From: Prostheceraeus crozeri
Taxonomy: Eukaryota > Platyhelminthes > Polycladida > Euryleptidae
Reading direction: 5' to 3'
Length of the DNA stretch: 64,000 bases
Assembly: GCA_907163375.1 (NCBI GenBank)
Contig: CAJQUW010007067.1
Span: 372,001-436,000, forward strand
Below the pieces are notes generated by a model, which was given only the letters and a program-made list of their open reading frames with translations, ran no database searches and was not told the origin of the DNA. Both the position numbers and the translations under genes were made by a program. Below are positions 10,563-22,025 of the stretch, piece by piece. Every line of letters begins with the position of its first letter. Positions within the stretch are counted from its first letter, which is position 1.

Positions 10563-10568
10563 AATAAA
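10563..10568 (+). terminator. Poly(A) signal of the 530-aa gene
   Basis: AATAAA lies about 100 bp after the stop codon, overlapping a second AATAAA-like hexamer, in an AT-rich stretch that ends where the right array begins at about 10655. It shows the gene has a eukaryotic 3' end inside the element. Confidence 0.6.
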
Positions 10569-10654
10569 ATAAATCTTAATTTATAGAATATATAATTCAA
10601 AAGTCAAAATTAAACTAATTAAATATTAGCAAACATACAAAAAAACATTACCAT

Positions 10655-12740
10655 TCCAGCTAAGGTAGGCTATTTTTGGGGGGTCAATGGTGGCTTCTGG
10701 CGGGGTCAACCCACCACTGAAAGTTTCTGGTAGTATCCATTCAGTATTTGGTGGGTTAAAAGGAACAATTTGGCACTGGTCTCATCTGGTTAGGCTTCCA
10801 GCTAAGGTAGGCTAATTTTGGGGGGCTCGAGTGCTTTGGCGGCTTCTGGCGGGGTCAACCCACCACTGAAAGTTTCTGGTAGTATCCATTCAGTATTTGG
10901 TGGGTTAAAAGGAACAATTTGGCACTGGTCTCATCTGGTTAGGCTTCCAGCTAAGGTAGGCTAATTTTGGGGGGCTCGAGTGCTTTGGCGGCTTCTGGCG
11001 GGGTCAACCCACCACTGAAAGTTTCTGGTAGTATCCATTCAGTATTTGGTGGGTTAAAAGGAACAATTTGGCACTGGTCTCATCTGGTTAGGCTTCCAGC
11101 TAAGGTAGGCTAATTTTGGGGGTCTCGAGTGCTTTGGCGGCTTCTGGCGGGGTCAACCCACCACTGAAAGTTTCTGGTAGTATCCATTCAGTATTTGGTG
11201 GGTTAAAAGGAACAATTTGGCACTGGTCTCATCTGGTTAGGCTTCCAGCTAAGGTAGGCTAATTTTGGGGGGCTCGAGTGCTTTGGGGGCTTCTGACGGG
11301 GTCAACCCACCACTGAAAGTTTCTGGTAGTATCCATTCAGTATTTGGTGGGTTAAAAGGAACAATTTGGCACTGGTCTCATCTGGTTAGGCTTCCAGCTA
11401 AGGTAGGCTAATTTTGGGGGGCTCGAGTGCTTTGGGGGCTTCTGGCGGGGTCAACCCACCACTGAAAGTTTCTGGTAGTATCCATTCAGTATTTGGTGGG
11501 TTAAAAGGAATAATTTGGGACTTGTCCCATCCGGTTATGTTTCCAGCTAAGGTAGGTTAATTTTGGGGGTCTCGAGTGCAATGGGGGCTTCTGGCAGAGT
11601 CAACCCACCACTGAAAGTTTCTGGTAGTATCCATTCAGTATTTGGTGGGTTAAAAGGAACAATTTGGCACTGGTCCCATCCGGTTAGGTTTCCAGCTAAG
11701 GTAGGCTAATTTTGGGGGTCTCGAGTGCTTTGGGGCTTCTGGCGGGGTCAATCCACCACTGAAAGTTTCTGGTAGTATCCATTCAGTATTTGGTGGGTTA
11801 AAAGGAACAATTTGGCACTGGTCTCATCTGGTTAGGCTTCCAGCTAAGGTAGGCTAATTTTGGGGGGCTCGAGTGCTTTGGCGGCTTCTGGCGGGGTCAA
11901 CCCACCACTGAAAGTTTCTGGTAGTATCCATTCAGTATTTGGTGGGTTAAAAGGAACAATTTGGCACTGGTCTCATCTGGTTAGGTTTCCAGCTAAGGTA
12001 GGCTAATTTTGGGGGTCTCGAGTGCTTTGGGGCTTCTGGCGGGGTCAATCCACCACTGAAAGTTTCTGGTAGTATCCATTCAGTATTTGGTGGGTTAAAA
12101 GGAACAATTTGGCACTGGTCTCATCTGGTTAGGTTTCCAGCTAAGGTAGGCTAATTTTGGGGGACTCGAGTGCTTTGGCGGCTTCTGGCGGGGTCAACCC
12201 ACCACTGAAAGTTTCTGGTAGTATCCATTCAGTATTTGGTGGGTTAAAAGGAACAATTTGGCACTGGTCTCATCTGGTTAGGCTTCCAGCTAAGGTAGGC
12301 TAATTTTGGGGGGCTCGAGTGCTTTGCGGCTTCTGGCGGGGTCAACCCACCACTGAAAGTTTCTGGTAGTATCCATTCAGTATTTGGTGGGTTAAAAGGA
12401 ATAATTTGGCACTTGTCCCATCCGGTTATGTTTCCAGCTAAGGTAGGTTAATTTTGGGGGGTCAATGGGGGCTTCTGGCAGGGTCAACCCACCACTGAAA
12501 GTTTCTGGTAGTATCCATTCAGTATTTGGTGGGTTAAAAGGAACAATTTGGCACTGGTCTCATCTGTTTAGGCTTCCAGCTAAGGTAGGCTAATTTTGGG
12601 GGGTCAATGGGGGCTTCTGGCGGGGTCAACCCACCACTGAAAGTTTCTGGTAGTATCCATTCAGTATTTGGTGGGTTAAAAGGAACAATTTGGCACTGGT
12701 CTCATCTGGTTAGGTTTCCAGCTAAGGTAGGCTAATTTTG
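10655..12740. repeat. Right subterminal tandem array, about 15 units
   Basis: Same roughly 149-bp unit as the left array, in reverse orientation. The anchor GGTAGGCTAATTTTGG recurs near 10668, 10807, 10956, 11105, 11254 and so on to about 12727. The innermost and outermost units are the shorter variant, as on the left. Copy number differs between arms (about 15 against about 9), so the arrays have expanded or contracted separately while keeping almost the same sequence. Confidence 0.95.
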
Positions 12741-12892
12741 GGGGGTCATTATGTTGACCCCTTGACCCCACCCACCAACGGCGACCCGGCAGAAGCTCAT
12801 TTTCGTGAATAGCAAGGATTACTCGCTCATCTGGTACTAGTGGCAATTGGTTAGCTTTCCAGCTACCTTGGACCCCCCTGGCTCCCGCTCTA
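12740..12892. repeat. Right terminal inverted repeat (outer part)
   Basis: Complement of the left terminal repeat, ending GGCTCCCGCTCTA at 12892 and followed by the TTG target copy. Confidence 0.9.
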
Positions 12893-13060
12893 TTGGTGTA
12901 GATAACAGCTATGGTCACCAAGTACTGGAGAAAGAGACAAATTCTTTTTTCTAACAATATCTAGCGAATGCAGGTTAGAGAAGAGTACAACTGGTACTTT
13001 TCTCAATATTGACATTGATCTTGCATTTTGAGTTGCTATTAATAGTAATGTGAATGACTT
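12893..13060 (-). mobile_element. CR1-like LINE, upstream piece interrupted by the 5.5-kb element
   Basis: The minus strand reads SNLHSLDIVRKKNLSLSPVL then GDHSCYLHQ up to the element border. This runs in phase into VTSFSYLG on the far side (7383 downwards) once one TTG copy is removed. Similarity to LINE proteins upstream of about 13000 is weak, so the left limit is approximate. Confidence 0.55.
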
Positions 13061-13273
13061 TCATGATAACTCTTCCAATAGAGGGGAAACTATTGGACTG
13101 ATTCTTACAATCACATGACATTCCGATTCTTTTAAATCACGGCTTGAGGGAAGATGACGAGCCTCTACACCAAAGTGTCCCAAACAGAAGATTAAAGGCA
13201 AAGAAGCAGAAAAAGAAGGAAATAAAAAAGGATGATTGAGAAATATAACTGAATATCTACGCCATTGTGTATA
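13061..13273. other. spacer without recognisable feature
   Basis: Short AT-rich stretch between the LINE remnant and the next MITE. It may contain more eroded LINE sequence. Confidence 0.4.
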
Positions 13274-13965
13274 ATCTGGCAGCCAGACCGAGTTTCTGCA
13301 GGGAACGAGGCCAAAAATGAGACTTTCACAGATTGATGTACAACTTATGCCTACTACGAGTCTGCACGTCTGCCGAGTTCTAGTGACTTCCTCTTCTTGT
13401 CCAATGGGACGCACATTGAAGTTTTTGCGTAAAATGAAATTTTAGAAGTTTTCGCATATCAACGGCAAAGTATTAAGTCTAGAGTCATAATTTTTGGAAT
13501 GGAATGTCTTAAAGTCACTCCCTATGATGTGCATGTGCTAATATCATGCTTCTGATCGGCAATGCATGTGAGAATGTGGTTGAATGTGGATAAAGTTGCT
13601 GAAAATGTTCGTGTTTGCAGACATGCAGAGGCTCGCAAAATCTAAATGTGTTCAGCTTTATTTGCAGGGGTGCATGAACATAAAAGGAAATGACCTGAAG
13701 ACATTCCATGCCAAAAATTATGACTCTAGACTTAGTGCTTTTCAGTTGATAAGAGAAAACATAGAAAGTTTCATTTTAGCCAAAAACTGCAATCTGCGTC
13801 CCATCGGATATGCATGTGTTTTTCTTTTATTCTCTCTGACAAGAAGAGGAACTCACTAGAACTCGGCAGACGTGCCGATTTGTAGTAGGCATAGAGTGCA
13901 CATCATTCTGCGAATGTCTCATTTTCGGCCTCGTTCCGTGCAGAAACTCGTTCTGGCTGCCGGAC
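13274..13965. mobile_element. Long-TIR MITE, TA-target family, copy 1 (692 bp)
   Basis: Ends read (G/A)TCYGGCAGCCAGAMCGAG inward on both sides and are flanked by TA (13272-13273 and 13966-13967). The arms are inverted copies for about 270 bp and contain TTTCTGCAGGGAACGAGGCC and CCTACTACRARTCTGC. No transposase is encoded. TA duplication and long inverted repeats suggest mobilisation by a Tc1/mariner-like enzyme. Confidence 0.85.
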
Positions 13966-15635
13966 TAGCAGCACAACAATAAAATAATAGAACTCATAGC
14001 TGGTTAACTAAGTGAATGCTTAAATGCTTCAACACTGACAGATTTTGGAAATACCTTCAGAGGAAGCACATTCCACAACCTTTTGTCATATCAAAAATGC
14101 TCCCTTAAACTGTTCTGTGCGACAACGAGGTATAGTGACAAGGTGTGGATTTGCACAGTCACTTCCTCTTATGTAACAGGCAAAAGAGCGGGAAGTGCAC
14201 GGTGGGTTTGAAATTGATTATCCAGATGATTCGATCTCTTCAGAAAAACTATTTGCATTTTCTGAACATACTAAGTCGGGGTAGTTCAAAATTGTGAATA
14301 TTAAAGAAATCATCGAGCTATTTTCAAGAAAATTCAAGCTTTGTAAGTACGTAGTATAGAAAAATATTTCCTCATGAACCTCAAATAGAATGCTGTCCAC
14401 GCAAGCTGTTCGCATTTCCAGGTATTCTGGGACTTATTAAATTGCAGAATGACAACATTGTGACATCTATCGCACTATTTAGAAATAGTTTGAATCTTGA
14501 AGTTGATAAATAATATGAATAAGAATAGAATTTGAAGTTCTAATATGAACACCTCTTCCGCCAATTGAAATTCATTCTCTGGTGTTGTGTTGCATCCTCT
14601 CTCTTCAAGTGCTGATAGTCCATGCATTTTCTTTTACTTTATCTAACGTCTCAGAGCTCAATTTTTCCTTTTTTCCTTAATAAACAAAGTAAAATGTATA
14701 GAAATCAGTCTCAAAGCTGCTGCAATTCACGATCCACTTTACGTGTATGATTGATCAAACACCATTACAATCTACTAATTGTTCAGCTTCCACAAATGTC
14801 ATTATTTGCCAATCCCATGCGAACGGCCACATCACTGAAAACCTAAGTAGAAGCAGATAGTAATCTGACATCAGATTTGACATCGAGAAACAATAAATGG
14901 ATTTTTGAATATTTCCATGTGAAACAAATGGATTTCGAAACTAAAATGAATTATACCGTAAATCAGAAGATAAGGCCCGTAGTAATCTGCTGCTGGATGG
15001 GAAGTTGTGCAGCATTCTGATGAAAGTAAATCATAAAATTAGGAATAAATGAGATTTGGGAATGAATGGGTTTTTCTTCATAGAAGTCATCTTTTCAATT
15101 TCTTCAATGGACAACTCTTCCAAGCAGAGTGATCTCTCATGCCTCAGTTGCGGCAACATCATTCAAAAATGGTGAAATGATGAAAGTTGTACCAGCGTCG
15201 CAGTCTACCACATGGCCCGAGGGATGTGTTGGTGATATTCTAAGGCCGGTAACCGTAACTTCTAGCTCCATCAACTTCAAATGATTTCAAAAAATTAGGA
15301 AAATTCACAAAATTGATTACAAAATTTTTGCAGCAAAAAATATAACACTTTTCATACTTGATTAACTTATAGTGAAAAAAATTATCCAATTTTGAATGGG
15401 GAACTTTCCCAATAGGGCTCATTATTTTTTCTTTCTGTTTCTAATCCCCCTTTTTGCCTTCATTTACCGTTACTTGTATATATCAATGTGTTTTGAGCTA
15501 TTGTCATAGTTTCTGCTTGTCATAGATTTAGATTTTCTAGAGAATAGTTTGATAATTTTGAAAATTTATCTTAGTAGAAATTTATGCGCGTGTATTTCTC
15601 AGTCTAGATTATTTCCCTGATGACGGTAGGATGTT
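13966..15635. other. no recognisable feature
   Basis: AT-rich, with only short frames lacking family resemblance or codon bias. No element ends seen. Confidence 0.5.
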
Positions 15636-15957
15636 CCTACAGCATTGTAAACTGTACACCGTTCAAAACAGCTAAAATAACCGCTACACTTCACAGAAAA
15701 TATCCGTAAATATCTGTTAAAATAATGACGTCATGAAGTGATGATTGATGACGTAACAGTTAAACTCCGTAAATATCTGTTAAAATGATGACGTCATAAA
15801 GTGATGATTGATGACGTAACAGTTAAACTCCGTTCATATCAGATAAAACAAACGTCTGTTTTGACGGATATTTACAGTTCAGACTGCAAAAAACCGTGAA
15901 ACAAATTTTAGCTATTAATTTTAACGGATATTTGCGGTTTACAGTTTACAGTGTAGG
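15636..15957. mobile_element. About 320-bp MITE carrying ATF/CREB-type sites
   Basis: The right end reads inward CCTACACTGTAAACTGTAAA, and the left end is a diverged inverse (CCTACAGCATTGTAAACTG). Motifs AGCTAAAAT and AAATATCCGT lie in both arms. The centre holds a tandem duplication of about 66 bp (15697-15829), each copy with the palindrome ATGACGTCAT and a second site TGATGACGTAAC. Confidence 0.75.
15725..15829. promoter_or_regulatory. Four CRE/ATF-like sites inside the MITE
   Basis: Two perfect ATGACGTCAT palindromes and two GATGACGTAAC sites occur within about 100 bp. These match the known TGACGTCA consensus of CREB/ATF bZIP proteins. Function here is only inferred. Confidence 0.4.
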
Positions 15958-17077
15958 CTTTGGCATTGCACAATTTCACTATAAGTTGATTAAGTATGAA
16001 AAGTGCTTGCTTTGTTTCATTATTTGCTACACAAATTTATAGTGGGCTTCCTAGTGGAAAATGATTGCAAAATGTTGACTAAATTTATAGCAATACTTTA
16101 GATCCTAAGCACCCGGATCGGATAGGCCCGCTGCAGATAGGATTGTCATGATATATTGTCATGAAGTTCGCTTCCGTGAAAGCGTTGCTCCGAAGATTAT
16201 CTTCATGAGGAGTTTTGAATTGTTAGTTAGATATTCTCAAAGAGAATTTCAATCGTGAAATGATCTGCGTACAGGTCAGGGACTGGCAATACGTAGTCTA
16301 CTTTATAGCTGATCTGTTAGTAGTTGTATCGCCATCAAAAGAGAAGTTTAGCAATCATTTGGCAATCATTTGATCAAATTTTGATAATTGTTATTTACAA
16401 GGATATGAACCTAAACTTCATCGATCAGCTGAGGTAATAGATTTCCGCCTTCCCTTTTGTAGGAAAATCATTATTAATATGACTAAGTATTGTCGACAAT
16501 TCACTTTCAGAAGATATAACTGTCTGCTTACTCACACAACCACAAGTCTGTGATTCTCATATCAATTATTCATAAACACTTCTCTTTAACAGCACTGTTG
16601 ATGATTGTCTCGCAATTTACAGTCAAAGATTCCATCCGGTTCTTATGCTGATATTAAATCTCTTAGGATATCCTTCGTCTACGAAAAAAAGTGAAATCAA
16701 ATTTTATGCGTCGATTAGAGTAAAAACCACGATTATGCTTGATTCTCATGGAAAGTTGACGCATGGATTTTGCTTGCGCTGGCACACACATTCTCCACAC
16801 ATTCCATTTGTCATGCCTTGTCCCCTTCAGCTACTCACCGACAGAAACCAACTTCACATTCGTAAATACAATTTTATGTTTCTTGAAATGTGCAGTGCAG
16901 GTTGATGCATGGGCTTTGAATTCCTACGTGCAGGAAAATGGATAATCTAACATGTCGATATGGTGGGTGACTGTTGAATTCAGAAGTTGCATTTATTCAT
17001 GTTGAAAGTTCATCCGATGATGGTTTTGAATGAATAAATGCATTTTTATTGTTGAAAAAGTACAATTGGTATTCAAG
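15958..17077. other. no recognisable feature
   Basis: AT-rich, with no supported coding frame or repeat boundary. Confidence 0.5.
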
Positions 17078-17085
17078 GTTGAAAA

Positions 17086-17914
17086 CACAGAGTAGGTATA
17101 TTAGGTAGAGTGGTAACTCCGCATTTATTAAATCCCCAATGTGTATACACTTTTGATTTTATTTAATGAACTGGTGGGGGATACAGGTGGTATTGTCACC
17201 AAATGTGAGATATGCAAATTTTTTGCAGTTTTGCAGAAATTACAACGGAATTGACTGATCATGATTATAATGCAGAAGGAATGATGGTATTTCACAAATT
17301 CTCATGACAGCCTTGGAGATTTAATATTTGCAAAATTAGCAATTCGATGGGTTCCTATTACTTTCATGCTCAACCTCAGGAGTATTTTCTTAAGCGTGAT
17401 CATATCACAAACAACCTGCCACTGGCAAAGCAAAATCACACAATCAAAGACAATGACTTCATTTAACTTTGAAAGATGTAAATGGGTCCACATCACTATT
17501 CAGATTCTAGAAATGAAACATGAATTTAGTGAATTATAAAATAATGCCGGTGAAAATTGAATTAAAAACTTTTTCAGCCAAAAAAGCACGAATGATATCG
17601 CAACTTTTTCATGAAGACTTCCATTATAGTGCGGATCATAAAATTCCCTTGATAATCAGCTTGATTTCCGCTTATTTAGGATGCTTTTCAGCAAATATTC
17701 ATTCCTTTTGATATCCAACTTGTCTCATACTACTTATATAAGAAAGTCATCTCGGTAGTATATAAATTGGCAAATTTTGACTTTTTTCAAAAGTGCTCAA
17801 ATAATTTTTTGCACCACGGGAACGTAATCTGCGTAAAAACTGAATATTTTCACATGAAAATTTCATTGTATACAGATCCTTTTTTTGAGTCGACCTCTAT
17901 ATCCCTACTCTATG
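17086..17914. mobile_element. hAT MITE, 829 bp, copy A
   Basis: Termini CACAGAGTAGG (left) and CCTACTCTATG (right) are inverted and extend into GGTAGAGTG on both sides. The flanks carry an 8-bp duplication GTTGAAAA (17078-17085 and 17915-17922), which fits the hAT preference nTnnnnAn. No transposase is present. A short minus-strand frame at 17302-17496 is shared with the copy at 51195, as expected from recent common origin. Confidence 0.9.
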
Positions 17915-17922
17915 GTTGAAAA

Positions 17923-18377
17923 CAACACTTATGGTGCAGCCGGGCTTAACATGAGTTTCACAACTGAGTGATAAATCAAATATGAATGCAGCATATTTTA
18001 ACTCTTTCACACTCTCCGACGCAACAATAGATTCTGACACAGAATTCCAAGTGGGGATTCGGTTCACATATCGCATTTTTGCTGTGGCTCCCGTGAAACT
18101 CAGTCAACCGATCTACGGTTTTGGAACCATTAGTTTTGGCGTCTTTCCAAAGTTTTCACCATAAACGCGGGGTGTGGTGCAACGGAGTATCAAAATGTAT
18201 GACTTATTTAGAAGAGAAATATTTCTGAAGGTTTAGATTCTGCCACTTTTCGGAAACATTTTCGTGCGATAACATTGAACGAAGCGCCTAGACTTTCAAT
18301 ATGAGTTCAGCATTTCATAATGCATTGTCTATGATTCAAGCTGTGATTATCTATTACACAATAGACATTAATTAGAG
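17923..18377. other. no recognisable feature
   Basis: Spacer between two hAT-related sequences. The frame at 17982-18164 has no support beyond being open. Confidence 0.4.
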
Positions 18378-18960
18378 CAGTGGTTCTTAACCTAGGTTCG
18401 CTGGGTCAATTTCAGGGGTTCGGAGGCTTAGTTCTCCCCATAAAAATATAAACAAGTAACTGGAAGCGACACGCCACCCAAGCGTCATTTCTAGTCCTTA
18501 TAACAATCCAGTGTTGGTAAAGAAAATGGCACTTGAGAATTATGGAATCTGCTGCGCTATTTATTCCCAAAAATTATGTCATCTTTTTCTGCCATCCTCG
18601 GTGCTATCATCTCTGAATTTTTCAGTGAAATAGGCCCTCATTCCTGGCTCATACATGATCTTGTACAAATCGTAGCGTACCTTCTTATTGATAAAAAAGC
18701 TCTCGAGATACTCATGCCACTTGTTACAGCTTGGTACTTGTTACGAACAGTCCTTTTTCGATGATGGCAGATATTAAAACGTAGAAAAGGAACAGACTTT
18801 GTTGTGAAAGTGATATGAGAGTGACACTAAATTGCCAAGGTGAAGCCGCACATTTCTGAAATCGTCTCTAAACGGCAACAGCAACAGTCACATTGATCTA
18901 CAGTAAATATTCATTTTGCAATTGTTTTTGTTTTTTAAGTGAAATTCATATTTTGTTGGT
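18378..18960 (+). mobile_element. Eroded hAT element of the ZBED/SCAND3-like type
   Basis: CAGTGGTTCTTAACCTAGGT at 18378 is a standard hAT-Charlie-like 5' end. Near 18830-18895 one frame reads VKPHISEIVSKRQQQQSH then a stop, resembling the C-terminus of ZBED5/SCAND3-like hAT transposases. The rest of the transposase is missing or unrecognisable, so the copy is internally deleted. I could not fix a 3' terminus or an 8-bp duplication. Confidence 0.55.
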
Positions 18961-20502
18961 TTCGTTCTTTGAACACAATGATTTTGTGTGCTAGTGATGC
19001 ATAGTACAGTCTGTGCACTAATACAGCATATAGTAATTATAGTTGAGTAAATATATTTTGAATTTGAAGAAAAAGCGTTCTTTCAAAAAGTGTTCAATGA
19101 ATGCATGTATGGAATCCACTGAATTAGAATATTAGAAAATCAAATGTTATCTAAATACTGCAGTATGTATTAGAATCAAAATCATAATAGCACTTTTGCA
19201 TAGCCAGATTTGTGCCTTTCCCCAATCATCTGAAACCTTTCGGCATCTGCAAATCGTCATTTTATAATTAATTATATTTGAAGTTATTTGGGGTTCGAGA
19301 GCAACATTTCACAGATACTTTGGAAATGCTACTTTTTGAGAAAGATCTTCCACACTTCATATACGATTATTTTAGTTGCCTTCCTTGCATAAATCAGACT
19401 TATTAGTCTCTTTGTGTATACAAAAGTTGCTTCCCAGTACATTCCACTAGCTTGACAACGTAGATGGATATCAGGAAGGTGATTTATAGCCAAAAATGTC
19501 CGTCACGCAAAGTCACGCAAGTAAGTCAAATACTGAACGTAACTTCAAGGACACCCGGTAATTTGAATTGCCATCAATAGTTCGAATTTGAATGACATAG
19601 AATAAATGAATATTTCGTTTTTTCCAAAGATAGAAAATTCAGTCGATCTTTATAATAGTTATCTGGAAGACGAGCTTGCATAGAAATTCTTCGTAAAGTA
19701 CTTTTAAATTTTTCTACCACTTTTGGACATGTTTGGTCTCCATTGGTGTGTGCTTTCGTCAATCAATTGAGTGCATTAACTTGCGTCCACTTAGTCAATA
19801 ACATGCAAATATTTCTAAGTCATATTGATGCGAAAGGACACAAAAATGAATTTCGTGAAAACAAATTATTGATCGGAGTTTTCGCCAATGAATATTGATC
19901 TGCATTTATCTACTTTAAATATTACGCAAATCATATCTAACTAAGCAAAATATTAATTGCATATTCCGAAGACAATCAATATCAGGGTGTACATGTTATA
20001 TCGTCTTTAATAATGCTGTTGCATTAGTAACACTGTTTGCATTGTCTTGAAATTTCAAATCTCCGAATGTGCCGCGCCGTCAGATTTATTCAATAATTCA
20101 AAACATTTGAGTCCTGCGTCTGCAGAACTCAATTACTTCTACTTTAACTGATGTGATTAAGAATAGTAAATAAATTGAAATTCATCACAGTAGTCTTCCC
20201 ATCGACTCAGCATCAGTTATTCAATGGGAATGTCCTTTTCATTCCAGAGAATGTCATATCACTTCAATTTAACAGATTACGCTTTTCAGCCTTCATTATT
20301 CTGCCAGATTAACTGCGATTAAAGCACACAACCGTTAAAATTCCATTTGGTGCTTTGACAATCACAACCAAATATTTTCTAATTGAATGATATAGTAGTC
20401 TGTCTGCTGCTGCATTTGTTGAAATAAAATACTGTTGTCTAATTGTAGTATTCATTTGTAACTCTTATTATACAATAGTGCTGCAGTCAAAATATGTTTT
20501 TG
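18961..20502. other. no recognisable feature
   Basis: AT-rich. It may include the 3' flank of the hAT fragment up to about 19330. No coding signal. Confidence 0.45.
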
Positions 20503-20670
20503 CAGGGAAAATGACCAAAAATGAGACTTTCACAGAGTGATGTACACCCCATTGCTATTTTGAATCTCAGCATCTGTCGAATGTTACCCTGCTCTTGTCA
20601 ACCAAGACAAAAGAAGAACGCATATCAGTCCAATAGTACGCAGATTCATTTTTTCTGTAGAAACGTGTTC
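20503..20670 (+). mobile_element. Fragment of the TA-target long-TIR MITE
   Basis: TGCAGGGAAAATGACC, then AAAAATGAGACTTTCACAGA and GATGTACACC, follow the arm of the MITEs at 13274 and 28460 with more divergence. Neither terminus is intact. Confidence 0.6.
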
Positions 20671-20689
20671 AATTCATAAACTGATGTGT

Positions 20690-21075
20690 TCGTGCCACAG
20701 AATTAGACAGGTCGTCTCTTCTTCCGTTTGACTAGAAGGAAAGCATTGGAACATGTAACGTAAATGAAATGGCGCAATCTGATGACATAATACCATAGCA
20801 ATCGAACAATGAGCAAAATTGTGCAAAGTTTCAGTGACTGTTATCAACCGGATCACACAGCAAAGCGACGCAGTCGATGTCAAGTTCTACACAGAAGTTT
20901 GTGAACGTTTTTTCATGCGCCTGCTAACTTTTTTTAAAATGATCGGAGGGCCCAACATCATCGAGAAAGCGTTTGCGCAATGATCTGAATTCTTCGAATC
21001 TGAAGGAGTCGTGGCGATCGGAGCATTTTGAAGGAATTCAGAGCAATCCGCAAGCGACGTACGACTATTTTTCCT
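20690..21075 (+). repeat. Repeat family R1, copy 1
   Basis: This stretch matches 61435-61825 in inverse orientation at clearly high similarity, including AGACAGGTCGTCTCTTCTTC and TCAGTGACTGTTATCAACCG-like blocks. One plus-strand frame reads VSVTVINRITQQ and VDVKFYTEVCERFF, and the other copy reads VSVIVINRITQQ and VDVRFYREVCERFF, so amino-acid-level similarity is retained. I do not recognise the family. It is probably part of a larger transposable element. Confidence 0.7.
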
Positions 21076-22025
21076 ATCTCTGCAAGGTATTAAAAATTTA
21101 TTTTTGTCCACTTAATAAGTTCCTGCATGTGCCATCTGTTTGAATCAGTTTGCACTTCTAGCAAAGTGATACGATTAAACAATATAATTCTGTGGTTCCT
21201 GCACTTTTGTGAACGAGGCGGAACTTTGACTGACACATTTGTATTGACACTCAAAGAACAATAGGCTGATGAGATCAATGCATTTCTCTTTATCACTCCT
21301 CAATTAATTGCTATTATCGCACAGTAGCGTCCACTTGTGTGAACATGTTTGTATGATTTCTATTATCAATACACAAAGATTACTTACTTATTTGTCTCAC
21401 AGTAGCGGTGTAAGAAATCACAGCCCAGCGTGCTCTAATTTACTTGCACCCACAGTTGTGAGACTGACAAGTATGACAAGTGCGACTTCTTTGCAAGTGT
21501 GATGCAGCACATTGAACCGATTTCTATGTAATTGCAGAAACTCTATACTAGCAATTCAGCAATTAGATCCAAGAATGAATGAGTTTCAAACATAGAGGTC
21601 GTTTAACTTTGTGCCCTGATACATGACAGTAAGATGAACATTTTAAAGATTGGAAGATCCGTCTGAACTGCTGATATCCAAGCAGAAAACATATTTGATT
21701 GCGATGTCTAATGAGACAACATTTAAAAACGTTTTTGGTTGATCCTCTTATGTCATAAAAATCCATTCTCTCCATCATAGCAATGGCAACTGAAAGTTGA
21801 TCATGAAGTTAGTTACAAAAAGGATAGAAAACACAACAGAGAGATAGAGAGCATTCGGGTAAGTTGGCAAAGAATGCTTCCTACCTAAGTCATGGATTTC
21901 TGCCTAAAAGCAGCAACTTTTTAGAAATTGAGCGTTATGAGTCTTTAACAAACCGACAAGCCAATTAGGCAATGAAATTCTGCCTGTCGAAAGTTTAGAA
22001 ACGGTTTCAGAAATCTTTGGTCACG
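21076..22025. other. no recognisable feature
   Basis: AT-rich, no coding bias or repeat termini seen. Confidence 0.45.

Larger units (their letters stand above)
7384..12892 (+). mobile_element. Unclassified 5.5-kb inverted-repeat DNA transposon
   Basis: The element starts TAGACCGGGAGCC at 7384, and its end at 12892 is the inverse, TAGAGCGGGAGCC. The outer inverted repeats match for about 150 bp with few differences. Inside lie opposite-facing arrays of a roughly 149-bp unit, then one gene. TTG stands on both sides (7381-7383 and 12893-12895), a 3-bp target duplication. Removing 5.5 kb plus one TTG joins LINE coding sequence on the two sides (minus-strand ...GDHSCYLHQVTSFSYLG...), which independently supports the ends. 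No DDE transposase, tyrosine recombinase, polymerase, capsid or reverse transcriptase is visible. The ends do not match CACTA, hAT, piggyBac, Harbinger or Tc1 ends that I know. Near-identical arms and an almost intact gene suggest recent activity. Confidence 0.85.

Noticed and set aside
7384-12892. CRISPR-like or satellite array interpretation
   Set aside because: Units are about 149 bp without unique spacers, inverted on either side of a gene, and enclosed by terminal repeats with a target duplication. This is a transposon in an animal genome.
17302-17496. Short minus-strand frame shared with 51434-51616
   Set aside because: Both lie in copies of the same hAT MITE, so similarity follows from recent common descent. 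There is no start or codon evidence for a protein.
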